Shown: one piece after another, positions 42,195 to 51,227 of the stretch
Position numbering within the stretch: position 1 is the stretch's first letter
Layout: each line of letters begins with the position of its first letter
Source: Pseudomonas sp. UBA1879
GTDB lineage: Bacteria > Pseudomonadota > Gammaproteobacteria > Pseudomonadales > Pseudomonadaceae
Assembly (NCBI RefSeq): GCF_002338065.1
Contig: NZ_DDHJ01000015.1
Coordinates: 670,377-734,376, forward strand
Direction: 5' to 3'
Length of the DNA: 64,000 nucleotides
Translations under genes and position numbers: made by a program
The notes under the pieces: generated by a model
What the model was told of the DNA's origin: nothing
Seen by the model: the letters and a program-made list of their open reading frames with translations, nothing else
The model's database searches: none

Positions 42195-44177
42195 TCAGAA
42201 CGCGAAGCACGAACAGCCAAACGCACCCCAGAAGCCCTGGAAGTCGCTGACCGGCACTCTCGACATCCGGGCCTTGTCATGGCTGTGGGCATGCACGCCG
42301 CACGGCCCGCTGCATTGATGAACGACAGCGGCCAGCGGCGGGCCTTGACGCCAGTGGCCCGGGACCTTGGCCACCGGCGACCAGTCCGGCAGCACCGGCA
42401 CGCTCGGCGGGGCCAGATCGTCGAATTCTTCGGTGGCGTACACCACCTTGCCGTCAACGAGGGTCAGCACCGACTCGGTCCACTTGATCGACTCTTCCGG
42501 CACGCTGAAGAAGTCCTGCGACAGGGCGACCACGTCCGCGAGCTGGCCGACCTTGATCTGGCCTTTCTTGCCCTGCTCGGACGAGAACCAGGCGCTGCCA
42601 CGGGTGAACAGCTCCAGCGCGGTCTCGCGGGACAGGCCTTCCGGGTACAACGCCAGGCCGCCAACGGTACGGCCGCTGACCATCCAGTACAGTGAGGTCC
42701 ACGGGTTGTAGCTCGACACGCGGGTGGCGTCGGTCCCCGCCCCCACGGGCACGCCTTCGGCCAGCATGCGCTTGATCGGCGGCGTCGCTTCGGCGGCCTG
42801 CTTGCCGTATCGGTCAACAAAATATTCGCCTTGGAACGCCATGCGGTCCTGAATCGCGATGCCACCGCCCAGCGCCTTCACCCGCTCGATGTTCTGCGGC
42901 GTGATAGTTTCGCAGTGGTCGAAGAACCATGGAATGCCGTTGAACGGGATCTCGCGGTTGACCTTCTCGAACACGTCGAGCATGCGCGAGATCGACTCGT
43001 CATAAGTGGCGTGCAGGCGGAACGGCCAGCGGTGTTCGACCAGATGGCGCACCACCGGCTCAAGGTCCTGCTCCATGCCAGGCGGCAGGTCCGGGCGCGG
43101 TTCGAGGAAGTCTTCGAAGTCGGCGGCGGAGAACGTCAGCATTTCGCCCGCGCCGTTGTGGCGCAGGAAGTCGTCGCCCTGATGCAGGGTCACGCTGCTG
43201 GTCCAGTGCTTGAAGTCGTTGAGTTCTTCTTTGGGCTTCTGGGTGAACAGGTTATAGGCGATGCGCACGGTCAGCTGGTTGGCCTCGGCCAACTGGGTGA
43301 TGACGGCGTAGTCGTCCGGGTAGTTCTGGAAGCCGCCACCGGCGTCGATGGCGCTGGTCAGGCCGAGGCGATTGAGTTCGCGCATGAACTGACGCGTCGA
43401 GTTGATCTGATATTCCAGCGGCAGTTTCGGCCCCTTGGCGAGGGTCGAGTAGAGAATCATCGCATTGGGCCTGGCCACCAGCATCCCGGTTGGATCGCCC
43501 TTGCTGTCCCGCACGATCTCGCCCCCTGGCGGGTTCGGCGTGTCGCGGGTGTAACCGGCCACGCGCAACGCGGCGCGGTTGAGCAAGGCACGGTCATACA
43601 GGTGCAGGACGAACACCGGCGTGTCCGGCGCGGCCTGATTGAGCTCTTCCAGTGTCGGCATGCGTTTTTCAGCGAATTGGAATTCGTTCCACCCGCCGAC
43701 CACGCGCACCCACTGCGGGGTCGGGGTGCGATCGGCCTGCGCCTTGAGCATGCGCAGGGCGTCGGCCAGCGACGGCACGCCTTCCCAGCGCAGTTCGAGG
43801 TTGTAGTTGAGGCCGCCACGGATCAGGTGCAAATGGGAGTCGTTGAGCCCCGGGATGACCGTGCGCTGGTGCATGTCGATGACCCGCGTGGCGCTGCCGC
43901 GCAGGGACATGATCTCGGCGTCGGTGCCCACTGCCACGAACTTGCCGCCGCCGATGGCCACGGCGCTGGCCTTGGGTTTTTCCGGGTCGACCGTGTGGAA
44001 ATGGCCGTTGTAGAGAATCAGATCGACGTTCATCGCGCCTCCGGGGGCAGAAGAATGAGTGGTACCGACGGCCAGGCCGGCGACGGGGAATGAGGAGAAA
44101 ACGGCTGCCGCAGCGCTGAGCAACGAGCTGTTGGCGACAAAGCGGCGACGGTCACTGTTGGCGGGGTCATCCTTCAT
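42195..44177 (-). CDS. Exported amidohydrolase family protein (YtcJ type)
   Basis: 660 residues. The N-terminus has a twin-arginine-like signal (SDRRRFVANSSLLSAAAAVF). The amidohydrolase-3 TIM barrel follows: VDLILYNGHFHTVDPEKPKA, metal-binding NDSHLHLIRGG, later FDHCETITPQ, GVPVGAGTDATR and the C-terminal GQLADVVALSQDFF. A Cys/His-containing tail (HQCSGPCGVHAHSHD) follows the domain. These proteins hydrolyse amide or imide bonds; substrate unknown. It overlaps the upstream ABM gene by 11 bases, so the ABM and DoxX genes belong to the same operon. Confidence 0.88.
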   Translation of the reverse strand: MKDDPANSDRRRFVANSSLLSAAAAVFSSFPVAGLAVGTTHSSAPGGAMNVDLILYNGHFHTVDPEKPKASAVAIGGGKFVAVGTDAEIMSLRGSATRVIDMHQRTVIPGLNDSHLHLIRGGLNYNLELRWEGVPSLADALRMLKAQADRTPTPQWVRVVGGWNEFQFAEKRMPTLEELNQAAPDTPVFVLHLYDRALLNRAALRVAGYTRDTPNPPGGEIVRDSKGDPTGMLVARPNAMILYSTLAKGPKLPLEYQINSTRQFMRELNRLGLTSAIDAGGGFQNYPDDYAVITQLAEANQLTVRIAYNLFTQKPKEELNDFKHWTSSVTLHQGDDFLRHNGAGEMLTFSAADFEDFLEPRPDLPPGMEQDLEPVVRHLVEHRWPFRLHATYDESISRMLDVFEKVNREIPFNGIPWFFDHCETITPQNIERVKALGGGIAIQDRMAFQGEYFVDRYGKQAAEATPPIKRMLAEGVPVGAGTDATRVSSYNPWTSLYWMVSGRTVGGLALYPEGLSRETALELFTRGSAWFSSEQGKKGQIKVGQLADVVALSQDFFSVPEESIKWTESVLTLVDGKVVYATEEFDDLAPPSVPVLPDWSPVAKVPGHWRQGPPLAAVVHQCSGPCGVHAHSHDKARMSRVPVSDFQGFWGAFGCSCFAF

Positions 44178-44799
44178 GCTCGGCTCCGGGCAGCGGTTCA
44201 GGTTTGGCGTTCAGCCAGGGCGCGGCCAGCTTTGTCGCTTGAGGCATCAGCAGGTACACCACCAGCAACACGATGGTGATCGTCACCAGCATCGTGCTGA
44301 TCACGTAGTTGGCGAGCAACGGGAACGCGCGGAAGACGGGGCCCCACAGCAGCGGGATCAGCAGGGTCAGCGGGCAGATCACGCAGAAGGTCACCACCGC
44401 CTGTTTCCAGCGTGGCGGCGGTGGCAGCTCGCTGGCCGGGACGAACCAGAATTCGCTGTGGCGATTGACCTCGGTGGTGTCGCCGTCGGCCAGCATGTGC
44501 GCCACTTCAGCGACCAGGTCGCGGCGCTGGGTGGAGCTGAGCCAGCTCTGCATGACCTCGGTGCAGGAGAAGCGCAGCACACAGGTGAAGGTGTGCAAAC
44601 CGTCGGACTTGCCGCGAACGACGTCCACTCCGAGGTGCCCCGGATAGGTGCTGGCAATGGTGACCGTGCGTCGCAGCCAGGCTTCGTATTGCGTTTCCAT
44701 CCCGTGCTTGACGCGGTGCTTGACCACCAGCGTAACGATCTCGTCGGGTGACAATGCTGACGGCGCGGGGATGTCGGCGGACTGAACGGTTTCAGGCAT
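44167..44799 (-). CDS. Antibiotic-biosynthesis-monooxygenase-domain membrane protein
   Basis: 210 residues. Residues about 20-115 form an ABM ferredoxin-like domain (VTLVVKHRVKHGMETQYEAW; HLGVDVVRGKSDGLHTFTCV), followed by two membrane helices (VVTFCVICPLTLLIPLLWGP; YVISTMLVTITIVLLVVYLL). The start at 44799 (MPETVQSADIPAPSAL) overlaps the DoxX stop region. Membrane-tethered ABM proteins recur in Pseudomonas; redox or quinone-related functions have been suggested for the ABM fold, none proven here. Confidence 0.85.
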   Translation of the reverse strand: MPETVQSADIPAPSALSPDEIVTLVVKHRVKHGMETQYEAWLRRTVTIASTYPGHLGVDVVRGKSDGLHTFTCVLRFSCTEVMQSWLSSTQRRDLVAEVAHMLADGDTTEVNRHSEFWFVPASELPPPPRWKQAVVTFCVICPLTLLIPLLWGPVFRAFPLLANYVISTMLVTITIVLLVVYLLMPQATKLAAPWLNAKPEPLPGAEHEG

Positions 44800-45208
44800 A
44801 GCGAAGCGCTCCCGGAAGACGAAGATTGAGCGCCAGACGACCCGGGCCGGCAATCAATACGCTGGCGAAAATGATGATCAGCAACCAGCCGAACTGGGCT
44901 TGCTCCACGCTCCAGTCACCGTGCACCACGATCAGCGCCACCAGCAGCAGCAACAACACCGGCACGCAGGCGAGCCGCGTCAGTACACCTGCGAGAATCA
45001 GCAGCGGACACAACACCTCGGCGAAAATCGCCATGCTCAGGGTCAGGGCGCCGCCCATGTGGAAAGGATCTTCAATCAACGTCAGTTGCGCGTTGTAATC
45101 GAGCAGCTTGGGCAAGCCGTGGACGAGCAGCAGAAACAGCGCGCCACTGACCCGCAGGAACAACAGCCCCAGGTCCAGCGCGCGGTCGTTTAAAGTCGAA
45201 TAGCTCAT
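44792..45208 (-). CDS. DoxX family membrane protein
   Basis: 138 residues with four membrane helices: LGLLFLRVSGALFLLLVHGL, MGGALTLSMAIFAEVLCPLL, LACVPVLLLLLVALIVVHGD, FGWLLIIIFASVLIAGPGRL. The early GLPKLLDY is typical of DoxX/YphA proteins, some of which are subunits of quinone-linked oxidoreductases. First gene of the operon with the ABM and amidohydrolase genes. Confidence 0.88.
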   Translation of the reverse strand: MSYSTLNDRALDLGLLFLRVSGALFLLLVHGLPKLLDYNAQLTLIEDPFHMGGALTLSMAIFAEVLCPLLILAGVLTRLACVPVLLLLLVALIVVHGDWSVEQAQFGWLLIIIFASVLIAGPGRLALNLRLPGALRYA

Positions 45209-45415
45209 TGCGCACCAACGGGTTCAGGAATACCGTCGCCTGTTGACGAGAGGGACGGGTCTTGAAGCCATAGTGTCGTGGCTGAATTGGAGGGTATTGA
45301 ACGGACGTGCTGTGAATGGACGGTTTGTGCGTGGGAGCGGGACGGGTGAATCAGACAGACCGCATTCGCTGCCGAGATAATCGATCAGCGAATGAGGAGT
45401 GCCTACAACGCCGAC

Positions 45416-46132
45416 TCAGTTGGCTTCCTGAATCTGCCCCTTGCGCTCCATGATCATCCGCTCACCGCTCTGCTGGCGCTGTTGTTGCAGGGAATCACCG
45501 TTCCCGCTGGAAGAGGGTGCCGATGACGAGCCACCCACACCATTGCCCGGCCTCAATCCCGGATTGGTGGTGCCCACGTTGCCGTTGTTGACGCCTCCGT
45601 TGCTCACGCCATTTTGCCCGGCCCTGTTATTGACGCCGTTGGTGGTCGAGCTGTTCGGCGCGGTGGTGTTGTTGCTATTACTTCCGTTGGTTCCGGTGGC
45701 GTTCGTATTGCTGCTGTTACTGCCGTTAGTGTGGGCGGCGTCAGTGCCGTTCGCGTTCGTGCCGTTAGTGCCCGTCGCATTGGTGTTTCCGCTATTGGTG
45801 CCGTTTGTTCCAGCGGCATTGGTATTCCCGCTGTTCGTACCGTTAGTGCCCGTGGCATTGGTGTTACTGCTGTTGGTGCCATTGGTCCCGGTGGCGTTGG
45901 TATTGCCGCTGTTACTGCCATTGGTGCCTGACGCCCCGGTTCCGGTCGCGCCACCGGTTCCGGCACCCGCAGCGCCACCCCCTGAGGCCCCGCCTCCCGC
46001 CCCGCCACCGCCAATGCCTGACGCTGCGAGCATCAAGGGCGATGAAACGGCGGATTGCGCCACCACGCCGCCCGATGCGACGGCGACCGCGATAAACAAC
46101 AAGGGCATCAAGGTCTTGCGCGAATTGATCAT
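45416..46132 (-). CDS. Exported low-complexity protein with Asn/Gly/Thr repeats
   Basis: 238 residues. Signal peptide MINSRKTLMPLLFIAVAVAS with likely cleavage after VVAQSA. A Gly/Ala-rich part (GIGGGGAGGGASGGG) follows, then about seven imperfect 13-residue units of the form GTNGTNSGNTNAT (residues about 68-160), then an Asn-rich tail and a charged, Gln-rich end (DSLQQQRQQSGERMIMERKG). GGAGAG precedes the ATG at 46132. The regular Asn/Thr spacing suggests a beta-solenoid or extended surface chain. Function unknown; biofilm matrix or ice/water-interacting roles are guesses. Confidence 0.82.
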   Translation of the reverse strand: MINSRKTLMPLLFIAVAVASGGVVAQSAVSSPLMLAASGIGGGGAGGGASGGGAAGAGTGGATGTGASGTNGSNSGNTNATGTNGTNSSNTNATGTNGTNSGNTNAAGTNGTNSGNTNATGTNGTNANGTDAAHTNGSNSSNTNATGTNGSNSNNTTAPNSSTTNGVNNRAGQNGVSNGGVNNGNVGTTNPGLRPGNGVGGSSSAPSSSGNGDSLQQQRQQSGERMIMERKGQIQEAN

Positions 46133-46322
46133 TGTCGTCTCTCCAGAATGACTGCAAAGGGTATGAGCGTTCGAGGTCCGTCGAGCCACAGCGTTCGTTT
46201 TTTCTGCATCGACGGCCGCGCTGCGAGACCCCGATCACTACCCGAGCTTTCGGCGAGCACGGTGTCCGCCCGTCCATCGAAGCCCTGTAAATCCCCGATG
46301 CCCCTCGTTATGATCGGCACCC

Positions 46323-46724
46323 ATGACCCACACACTGCCGATCCGCTCCCCCTGCCCGCCCGGCGCCTGCAACTGCGACCGCGACCGCCTGCTGGAGACC
46401 GACGGGGCCGACCAACGCATCCTCCGTCTGACTAAGCCTGAGGAAAAGCGCCTGCTCGAGCGGCTGGAAAACATCGCCAGCCTCACGGACCTCGAACACA
46501 TGCAGCGGCGCCTGTACGAGCAACTTGGCATCCGTGTCGCCGTCGCCCCCGGTTTCAACGAAGTGCGCAGCATGCGGGGCATCGTCATCGACATCGACGA
46601 CCTCCCCGGGCTCTGCCGCAAGACCCGCGCTGCCATCCCCGCCGCCATCCGCCGTGGCCTGGAAAAACGCCCTGAAATTGCCTGGAGCCTACTTAACGCT
46701 CATGACTTGTTGCGGGATGCTTGA
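46323..46724 (+). CDS. Small conserved protein with Cys-rich N-terminus, unknown function
   Basis: 133 residues, divergent from the repeat protein. The start MTHTLPIRSPCPPGACNCDR holds three Cys (CPPGACNC) and is followed by RDRLLETDGADQRILRLTKP, helices LLERLENIASLTDLEHMQRR, and GIRVAVAPGFNEVRSMRGIV IDID. I recall similar small proteins in other Pseudomonas but know no function. CxxxxCxC could bind a metal or iron-sulfur cluster. Soluble, no signal peptide. Confidence 0.8.
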   Translation: MTHTLPIRSPCPPGACNCDRDRLLETDGADQRILRLTKPEEKRLLERLENIASLTDLEHMQRRLYEQLGIRVAVAPGFNEVRSMRGIVIDIDDLPGLCRKTRAAIPAAIRRGLEKRPEIAWSLLNAHDLLRDA

Positions 46725-46925
46725 CGTCATCCCGTTCGGTCCGCCCCTGCGGCCTGTAAAGTTTTCTGGTTATATTCGGCGTTTTGTAAAAAAAGGGCCG
46801 ATGTAAAAAATCTGCGGGCACGACAGCGTGATGTCGTTGGCCGCGCTCTTCACGCTTTCGACTTCATCGAACAGCAGGCTCAGCGCCTGCTGTTCGAAGC
46901 CCCCGCCCCAGACACTCAGGTGTAG

Positions 46926-47777
46926 CTACTTTTCCCATTGCGCCTTGGCAATCCCCAAGCCGTGCAATCCGTTGTACTCGGCGCGTTTGGGTGGCACCCA
47001 GCCTTCTAGCAACGCTGGCGCCAGGTCGTAGATTTCCACCCCCAGCGGGCGACAGACGCTGAGGGGATCCTGCGCATCAGGCCCCCACATGGGCAGGGAA
47101 AGGTCGCCACCGGGGCAGGTCGACAGGGCACAGAGCAGGTCGATCTCGGCGAAGAATTCCAGGTAGTCGCCCTGCTGCGCCGGGCAGGCCTTCATGAAAT
47201 ACATGTCGTCGTGGTTCAGGCCGGTGCATTGGAAGATATTGAGCACGTCGTGGACGTCGAACTCGGTCAGGCCATGGGGCAGCACGGCGCGGGTCAGGTT
47301 GGAGTGGCAGTGGTGATGGAAATCTTCACCGGTGAGCATTTTGTTGACGTAAGGGTCGCAACGGGTGCCGAGCAGGTCGTGCAAGCGCCCACCGTGTTCG
47401 TCGATGCCATACGCGGCCAGGCTGTCATCGGTGATGGTCACCAGCGGGCGCAGGAACGGCAGGTTCGACCACAGGCGATCATGGGTGGTGACGTGGGCGC
47501 CTTGTAGCTGCCGGGTGCGGGCCGCCCATAACCGTTCGCGAGGATCGTTGGCGTTCCACACATTGAAATCGCCCACCTGCGGCCCGACCGGTGTGGTGAC
47601 GCGGAACACCTGCCCTGCCTTCACGAGCCACGCTCGCCCGGTGCGGATGGGCACTTCAAATTGCTCGACCAAATTGCGCTGATCCTGCGCCTGTCGAATG
47701 CGTTCGTAAAATGCCGTATCGACCTGCAAGGCCGAGCCTTTGCTGACCTGATAAGCGGCTGGGTAGTCTTTGTACAT
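46926..47777 (-). CDS. DUF1989 / urea carboxylase-associated family protein
   Basis: 283 residues from ATG 47777 (AGGAGA upstream). Family features: RAWLVKAGQVFRVTTPVGPQ, VGDFNVWNANDPRERLWAAR, GEDFHHHCHSNLTRAV and GLNHDDMYFMKACPAQQGDY, ALSTCPGGDLSLP. DUF1989 proteins accompany urea carboxylase/allophanate hydrolase genes and several His/Cys residues look like metal ligands. No urea amidolyase gene is present here, so its partner is unknown. An in-frame N-terminal extension is not credible. Confidence 0.87.
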   Translation of the reverse strand: MYKDYPAAYQVSKGSALQVDTAFYERIRQAQDQRNLVEQFEVPIRTGRAWLVKAGQVFRVTTPVGPQVGDFNVWNANDPRERLWAARTRQLQGAHVTTHDRLWSNLPFLRPLVTITDDSLAAYGIDEHGGRLHDLLGTRCDPYVNKMLTGEDFHHHCHSNLTRAVLPHGLTEFDVHDVLNIFQCTGLNHDDMYFMKACPAQQGDYLEFFAEIDLLCALSTCPGGDLSLPMWGPDAQDPLSVCRPLGVEIYDLAPALLEGWVPPKRAEYNGLHGLGIAKAQWEK

Positions 47778-47988
47778 GGCAGTCTCCTGATGTAAGCGCG
47801 GCAGGTTCACGGGCAAACGGCGTGGGCCAGCAGCCACCTTCAGGCACTCGGTTGAGACCGATGGACGCCGCGCGCTGACCAAGCGCTGTGGCGGATGATA
47901 TCGATACATTGGCGCCACCGCATGCGCTGCCTCACTGAATGCGTGGCGTTGCCGCGTATGACACCTTTCACGCCTCTTTATAGACAGA

Positions 47989-49140
47989 TCAGGCCAGGCG
48001 CTTCAGTCGCATCACCTCCACAGCCTCTACGAGCCGCGCCTCCTCCCATCGTTCGCGCAACGCCAGTTCAAGCAATTGCTGCCCGGTCTGCGGCGCCATG
48101 CCGTGCAGCGGCGGGTCGGTATCGAGGTTCGTAGGGAAGGAATACCCGTCCGCGCTCATCGCGATTACCGCCTGCATGCCCGCCTCGTCCAGTTCCCCCT
48201 GCTCCACCCGCCTCAACAGCGACGGATACAGCGCCAGGATCATCTTCTCGCGATCAACGGTTTCCATCGGTTTACCGAAAGCCGAAGAGATTTGCAGCAG
48301 GTTGGCCATGCGGTACTGGTCAGCCGTGCGGTTGGTACCTGCTGCGTGAAACAGCGCCGGGTTGAAGAACAGCAAGTCGCCCTTGTTCAACGGCAGTTGC
48401 ACCGCGTGCTGCGCGAAGTAATCGATGAAGCCCTGATCTCGCCATGCCAGGTAACCCAGTTCGTACTGCTGAGAGAACGGCAGCAACAGGGTCGGTCCGG
48501 TGTCCAGCGGCATGTCGGTGTGGACCACAGCACCTTGCAGCGTGAGGTGCTGCGATAGCCGATGCAACGGCAACGGAAAGCGCGCGACCACCTCATCGGT
48601 CTGGAAACCCAAATGGTAATCACGATGGGGTTGCTGCGCCTGACCACCGGGGGTGACCACATTGACCTGGGCTGTGGCCTGAAAATAGGGTCCCAGCCAC
48701 GCCTCGGCGATCAGCCCCAGCAGCGGGTTGGCGTAGTACTCGATGAACGAATCCGGCGAGTGTTCGGCGGCTTTCTGCAGGGCATTCCAGAGCCGCTGAT
48801 TGGCCCCGGCCTTGGCGAAATGGTCGGCGCGCACCACGTTGGCGGACTCGTCGGCAATGATCTGTCGGAACACCTCGCTATGCCGGTCGACTACGCCTGG
48901 ATCGCCGTAGGCACCCTGTACCACCATCACCCCCGGCCCTTCGCTAAGCACGTGGTGCAATTCGCTCAGCAGCCCCTGACGGTCGTACCCCTGCGCGATG
49001 CGCAAGGCGTCCGCGCGGTACACGACCACCCGGTCGATCACCTCCTGCGAATGGGGGTAATCGGCAGCGCGCACTGACTGCTCGCACAGCGCAGCGAACG
49101 CGCCGACGTCAATGTCTCCCGGCTGGGCAAACAGGCTCAT
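47989..49140 (-). CDS. Phytanoyl-CoA dioxygenase (PhyH) family protein
   Basis: 383 residues. Fe(II) ligands are visible in QPHRDYHLGF (HxD) and, distally, FFNPALFHAAGTNRTADQYR (His and the 2-oxoglutarate-binding Arg). PhyH proteins hydroxylate small molecules with 2-oxoglutarate and O2. It overlaps the upstream SDR gene by four bases, so hydroxylation and alcohol oxidation may be consecutive. Substrate unknown; the LacI/Gfo-Idh neighbours hint at a sugar, polyol or polyol-like compound. Confidence 0.87.
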   Translation of the reverse strand: MSLFAQPGDIDVGAFAALCEQSVRAADYPHSQEVIDRVVVYRADALRIAQGYDRQGLLSELHHVLSEGPGVMVVQGAYGDPGVVDRHSEVFRQIIADESANVVRADHFAKAGANQRLWNALQKAAEHSPDSFIEYYANPLLGLIAEAWLGPYFQATAQVNVVTPGGQAQQPHRDYHLGFQTDEVVARFPLPLHRLSQHLTLQGAVVHTDMPLDTGPTLLLPFSQQYELGYLAWRDQGFIDYFAQHAVQLPLNKGDLLFFNPALFHAAGTNRTADQYRMANLLQISSAFGKPMETVDREKMILALYPSLLRRVEQGELDEAGMQAVIAMSADGYSFPTNLDTDPPLHGMAPQTGQQLLELALRERWEEARLVEAVEVMRLKRLA

Positions 49141-49994
49141 TGCCCGGCTCCAAGCAGCCCATCCAGCGTCAATGGCGCCTCGGGTCGCGGCGTCGAGCCG
49201 TCGCCACAGCCGATGATGCCCTGCTCCATGTCGATCACCGCGCCGGTGGTGATGCCCGATTGATCGGAAAGCAAATAGGCCACGCTGTTGGCCACTTCCT
49301 CGGGTTTGAGCAAGCGGCCGAATGGCGATCGCGCCTCGGCGCGTTCAAGCCAGCCATCCTCAGCGCCGTGGTACTGCCGCTGGATCTGGTCTTCGTGGGG
49401 GGTGTCCATCCAGCCGATGTTCAGGCCGTTGACCCGAATGCGGTTACGCAACGCGCTGAACGCGACGTTCTTGGTCAGGATTGCCAGCGCGCCCTTCGAC
49501 GCGGCGTAAGCCGTGAGAAACGACTGCCCGCCATGCCCGGAAACACTGAGGATACTGACGATCGAGCCTTCGACCTGGTGGGCGATCATCAGCTTGATGC
49601 AGTCTTGCATCAGAAAAAACGGAGCTTTGACGTTGACCGCGAAAATTCGGTCGAACAGTTCCGGCGAGGTGTCGAGGATGCTGCCGCGATCCGACATGCC
49701 TGCGCAGTTGACCAGCCCGTGAACCGTGCCGAAGTGTTCCTCGGCGGCCGCGACCACGCGGCGGCAGTCCTCGACGTGCTCCAGGTCAGCCTCGACGAAG
49801 AACGCCTTGCAGTCCAGATCCGCCAGTTGACGGACCTGCTGCTCACCCTTGTCGCGGCTGCGGCCACAGAGGATCAGGCCGGCGGCGCCTCGTTGTGCGA
49901 GCGTGCGCGCAACTGCAGCACCCAAGCCCTGCGTGCTGCCCGTGACGATGAAGTAGCGACCGATGAACGACGTGGACAGATCTAATGCTGACAT
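49137..49994 (-). CDS. SDR family oxidoreductase
   Basis: 285 residues: TGSTQGLGAAVARTLAQRGA, NCAGMSDRGSILDTS, catalytic Ser in SILSVSGHGGQ and YAASKGALAIL. The insert HEDQIQRQYHGAEDGWLERA and tail are not those of a named enzyme. The ATG at 49994 has AGGAGAG seven bases upstream; an ATG at 50000 is too close to that site. First gene of the leftward half of the LacI-controlled unit. Confidence 0.87.
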   Translation of the reverse strand: MSALDLSTSFIGRYFIVTGSTQGLGAAVARTLAQRGAAGLILCGRSRDKGEQQVRQLADLDCKAFFVEADLEHVEDCRRVVAAAEEHFGTVHGLVNCAGMSDRGSILDTSPELFDRIFAVNVKAPFFLMQDCIKLMIAHQVEGSIVSILSVSGHGGQSFLTAYAASKGALAILTKNVAFSALRNRIRVNGLNIGWMDTPHEDQIQRQYHGAEDGWLERAEARSPFGRLLKPEEVANSVAYLLSDQSGITTGAVIDMEQGIIGCGDGSTPRPEAPLTLDGLLGAGQ

Positions 49995-50048
49995 TCCCAT
50001 CTCTCCTGCACTTATTGTTTTTGGCGGCAAATGAGCGCTGATCAAGAC

Positions 50049-50082
50049 GGAATTTAATTTCCATCTGTACAACGAATGGAAC
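50049..50082. promoter_or_regulatory. Candidate LacI-type operators in the divergent promoter
   Basis: GGAATTTAATTTCC (50049-50062) is a near-palindrome, and TTCCAT (50059-50064) is inverted as ATGGAA (50076-50081) across 11 bases. Both lie between the divergent SDR and LacI genes, where a LacI-family repressor would be expected to bind. By inspection only. Confidence 0.4.
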
Positions 50083-50159
50083 TGAGACTAGCATTGCGCT
50101 CACCTCAATCTGGCCCGAATCGACCTCAACAAGACCTCAGCAGAGGCTCAGGAGATTCC

Positions 50160-51185
50160 ATGCTCGACCGCGCACGACGTTTCTCCATCAAGCAGATTGC
50201 CGCCCAGGCGGGGGTCAGCAAAGCCACCGTCGACCGTGTGCTGCACGAGCGCGGCAGCGTGCATTACCAGACGCACCGGCGCATCAAGCAAGCCCTCGAA
50301 GAACTTGAAGCACAAGAAAAATCCGGCCCTGCCGTCGGCCGCACCTTTCACATCGATGTCATCCTGCACACCCCCAAACGCTTCAGCGACGCGGTGCAAG
50401 CGGCGATTCACGCGCAATTGGGCAGCCTTGCGCCCTTCCGCATCTTCCCGCGCTTTCACCCGTACCAAGAGATCGACTCGCCGTCCATGAGCGAGGTGAT
50501 TCTGCGCTGCGTGAGCAAGGGCAGTCAGGGGGTGATCCTCAAGGCGGCGGACGAGCCCGCGATCAACGACGCCGTGAATCAGGTCACCGCGGCCGGCATT
50601 CCGGTGGTGACCCTGGTGTCTGACTTGCCGCAAAGCGAACGCATCGGCTACATCGGCATGGACAACCGCACCGCCGGGCAAACCGCGGCGTACCTGATGT
50701 CGCGCTGGCTGGACGCTGCCGCGCAGGACGTGGCGGTGGTCATCAGCAGCGAGCTGTTCAGGGGTGAAGAAGAGCGGGAAATGGGCTTCCGCACCTGGCT
50801 GCGCAGCCGCGCGCCGCATTTGCGGGTCATCGACATCTGTGGCGGTTTCGGGGTTTACCAACCCACGCTGGAACGGGTCAGTCAGGCATTGCAGGCGCAT
50901 CCGACGATCAAGGCCGTCTACAGCGTCGGCGGCGGCAATCGCGCCATCGTCGATGCGTTCGCCGCACAGGGTCGACCGCTGGACGTGTTCATCGGCCATG
51001 ACCTTGACCAGGAAAACCGTCAGTTGCTTGCCGAGGAAAAAATCGCCGCGATCATCGACCACAACCTGCAGATCGACGCCCGCCACGCGTTTCAGCACAT
51101 CCTGCACTTTCATCGGCTGTGGAAGGTCGATCCGATCCCCGCTTCGCCCGTGCAGATCGTCACGCCGTTCAATCTGGCGCACTGA
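50160..51185 (+). CDS. LacI family transcriptional regulator
   Basis: 341 residues. N-terminal helix-turn-helix SIKQIAAQAGVSKATVDRVL with hinge region HYQTHRRIKQALEELE, then a periplasmic-binding-protein-like ligand domain (IGYIGMDNRTAGQTAAYLMS; VYSVGGGNRAIVDAFAAQGR; VFIGHDLDQENRQLL). The replacement of the usual VSRVL by VDRVL is found in a subgroup of LacI regulators of polyol/inositol-type pathways. ATG 50160 has AGGAGA in front. Likely regulates both divergent arms. Confidence 0.9.
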   Translation: MLDRARRFSIKQIAAQAGVSKATVDRVLHERGSVHYQTHRRIKQALEELEAQEKSGPAVGRTFHIDVILHTPKRFSDAVQAAIHAQLGSLAPFRIFPRFHPYQEIDSPSMSEVILRCVSKGSQGVILKAADEPAINDAVNQVTAAGIPVVTLVSDLPQSERIGYIGMDNRTAGQTAAYLMSRWLDAAAQDVAVVISSELFRGEEEREMGFRTWLRSRAPHLRVIDICGGFGVYQPTLERVSQALQAHPTIKAVYSVGGGNRAIVDAFAAQGRPLDVFIGHDLDQENRQLLAEEKIAAIIDHNLQIDARHAFQHILHFHRLWKVDPIPASPVQIVTPFNLAH

Positions 51186-51227
51186 TTTCAGCCAGGCGTT
51201 CCCATGACACGACAAGGAGATCCACCC

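Noticed and set aside
42831..44093. 420-codon forward frame
   Set aside because: Antisense shadow of the amidohydrolase gene, with Gly/His/Gln/Arg-rich composition typical of shadows.
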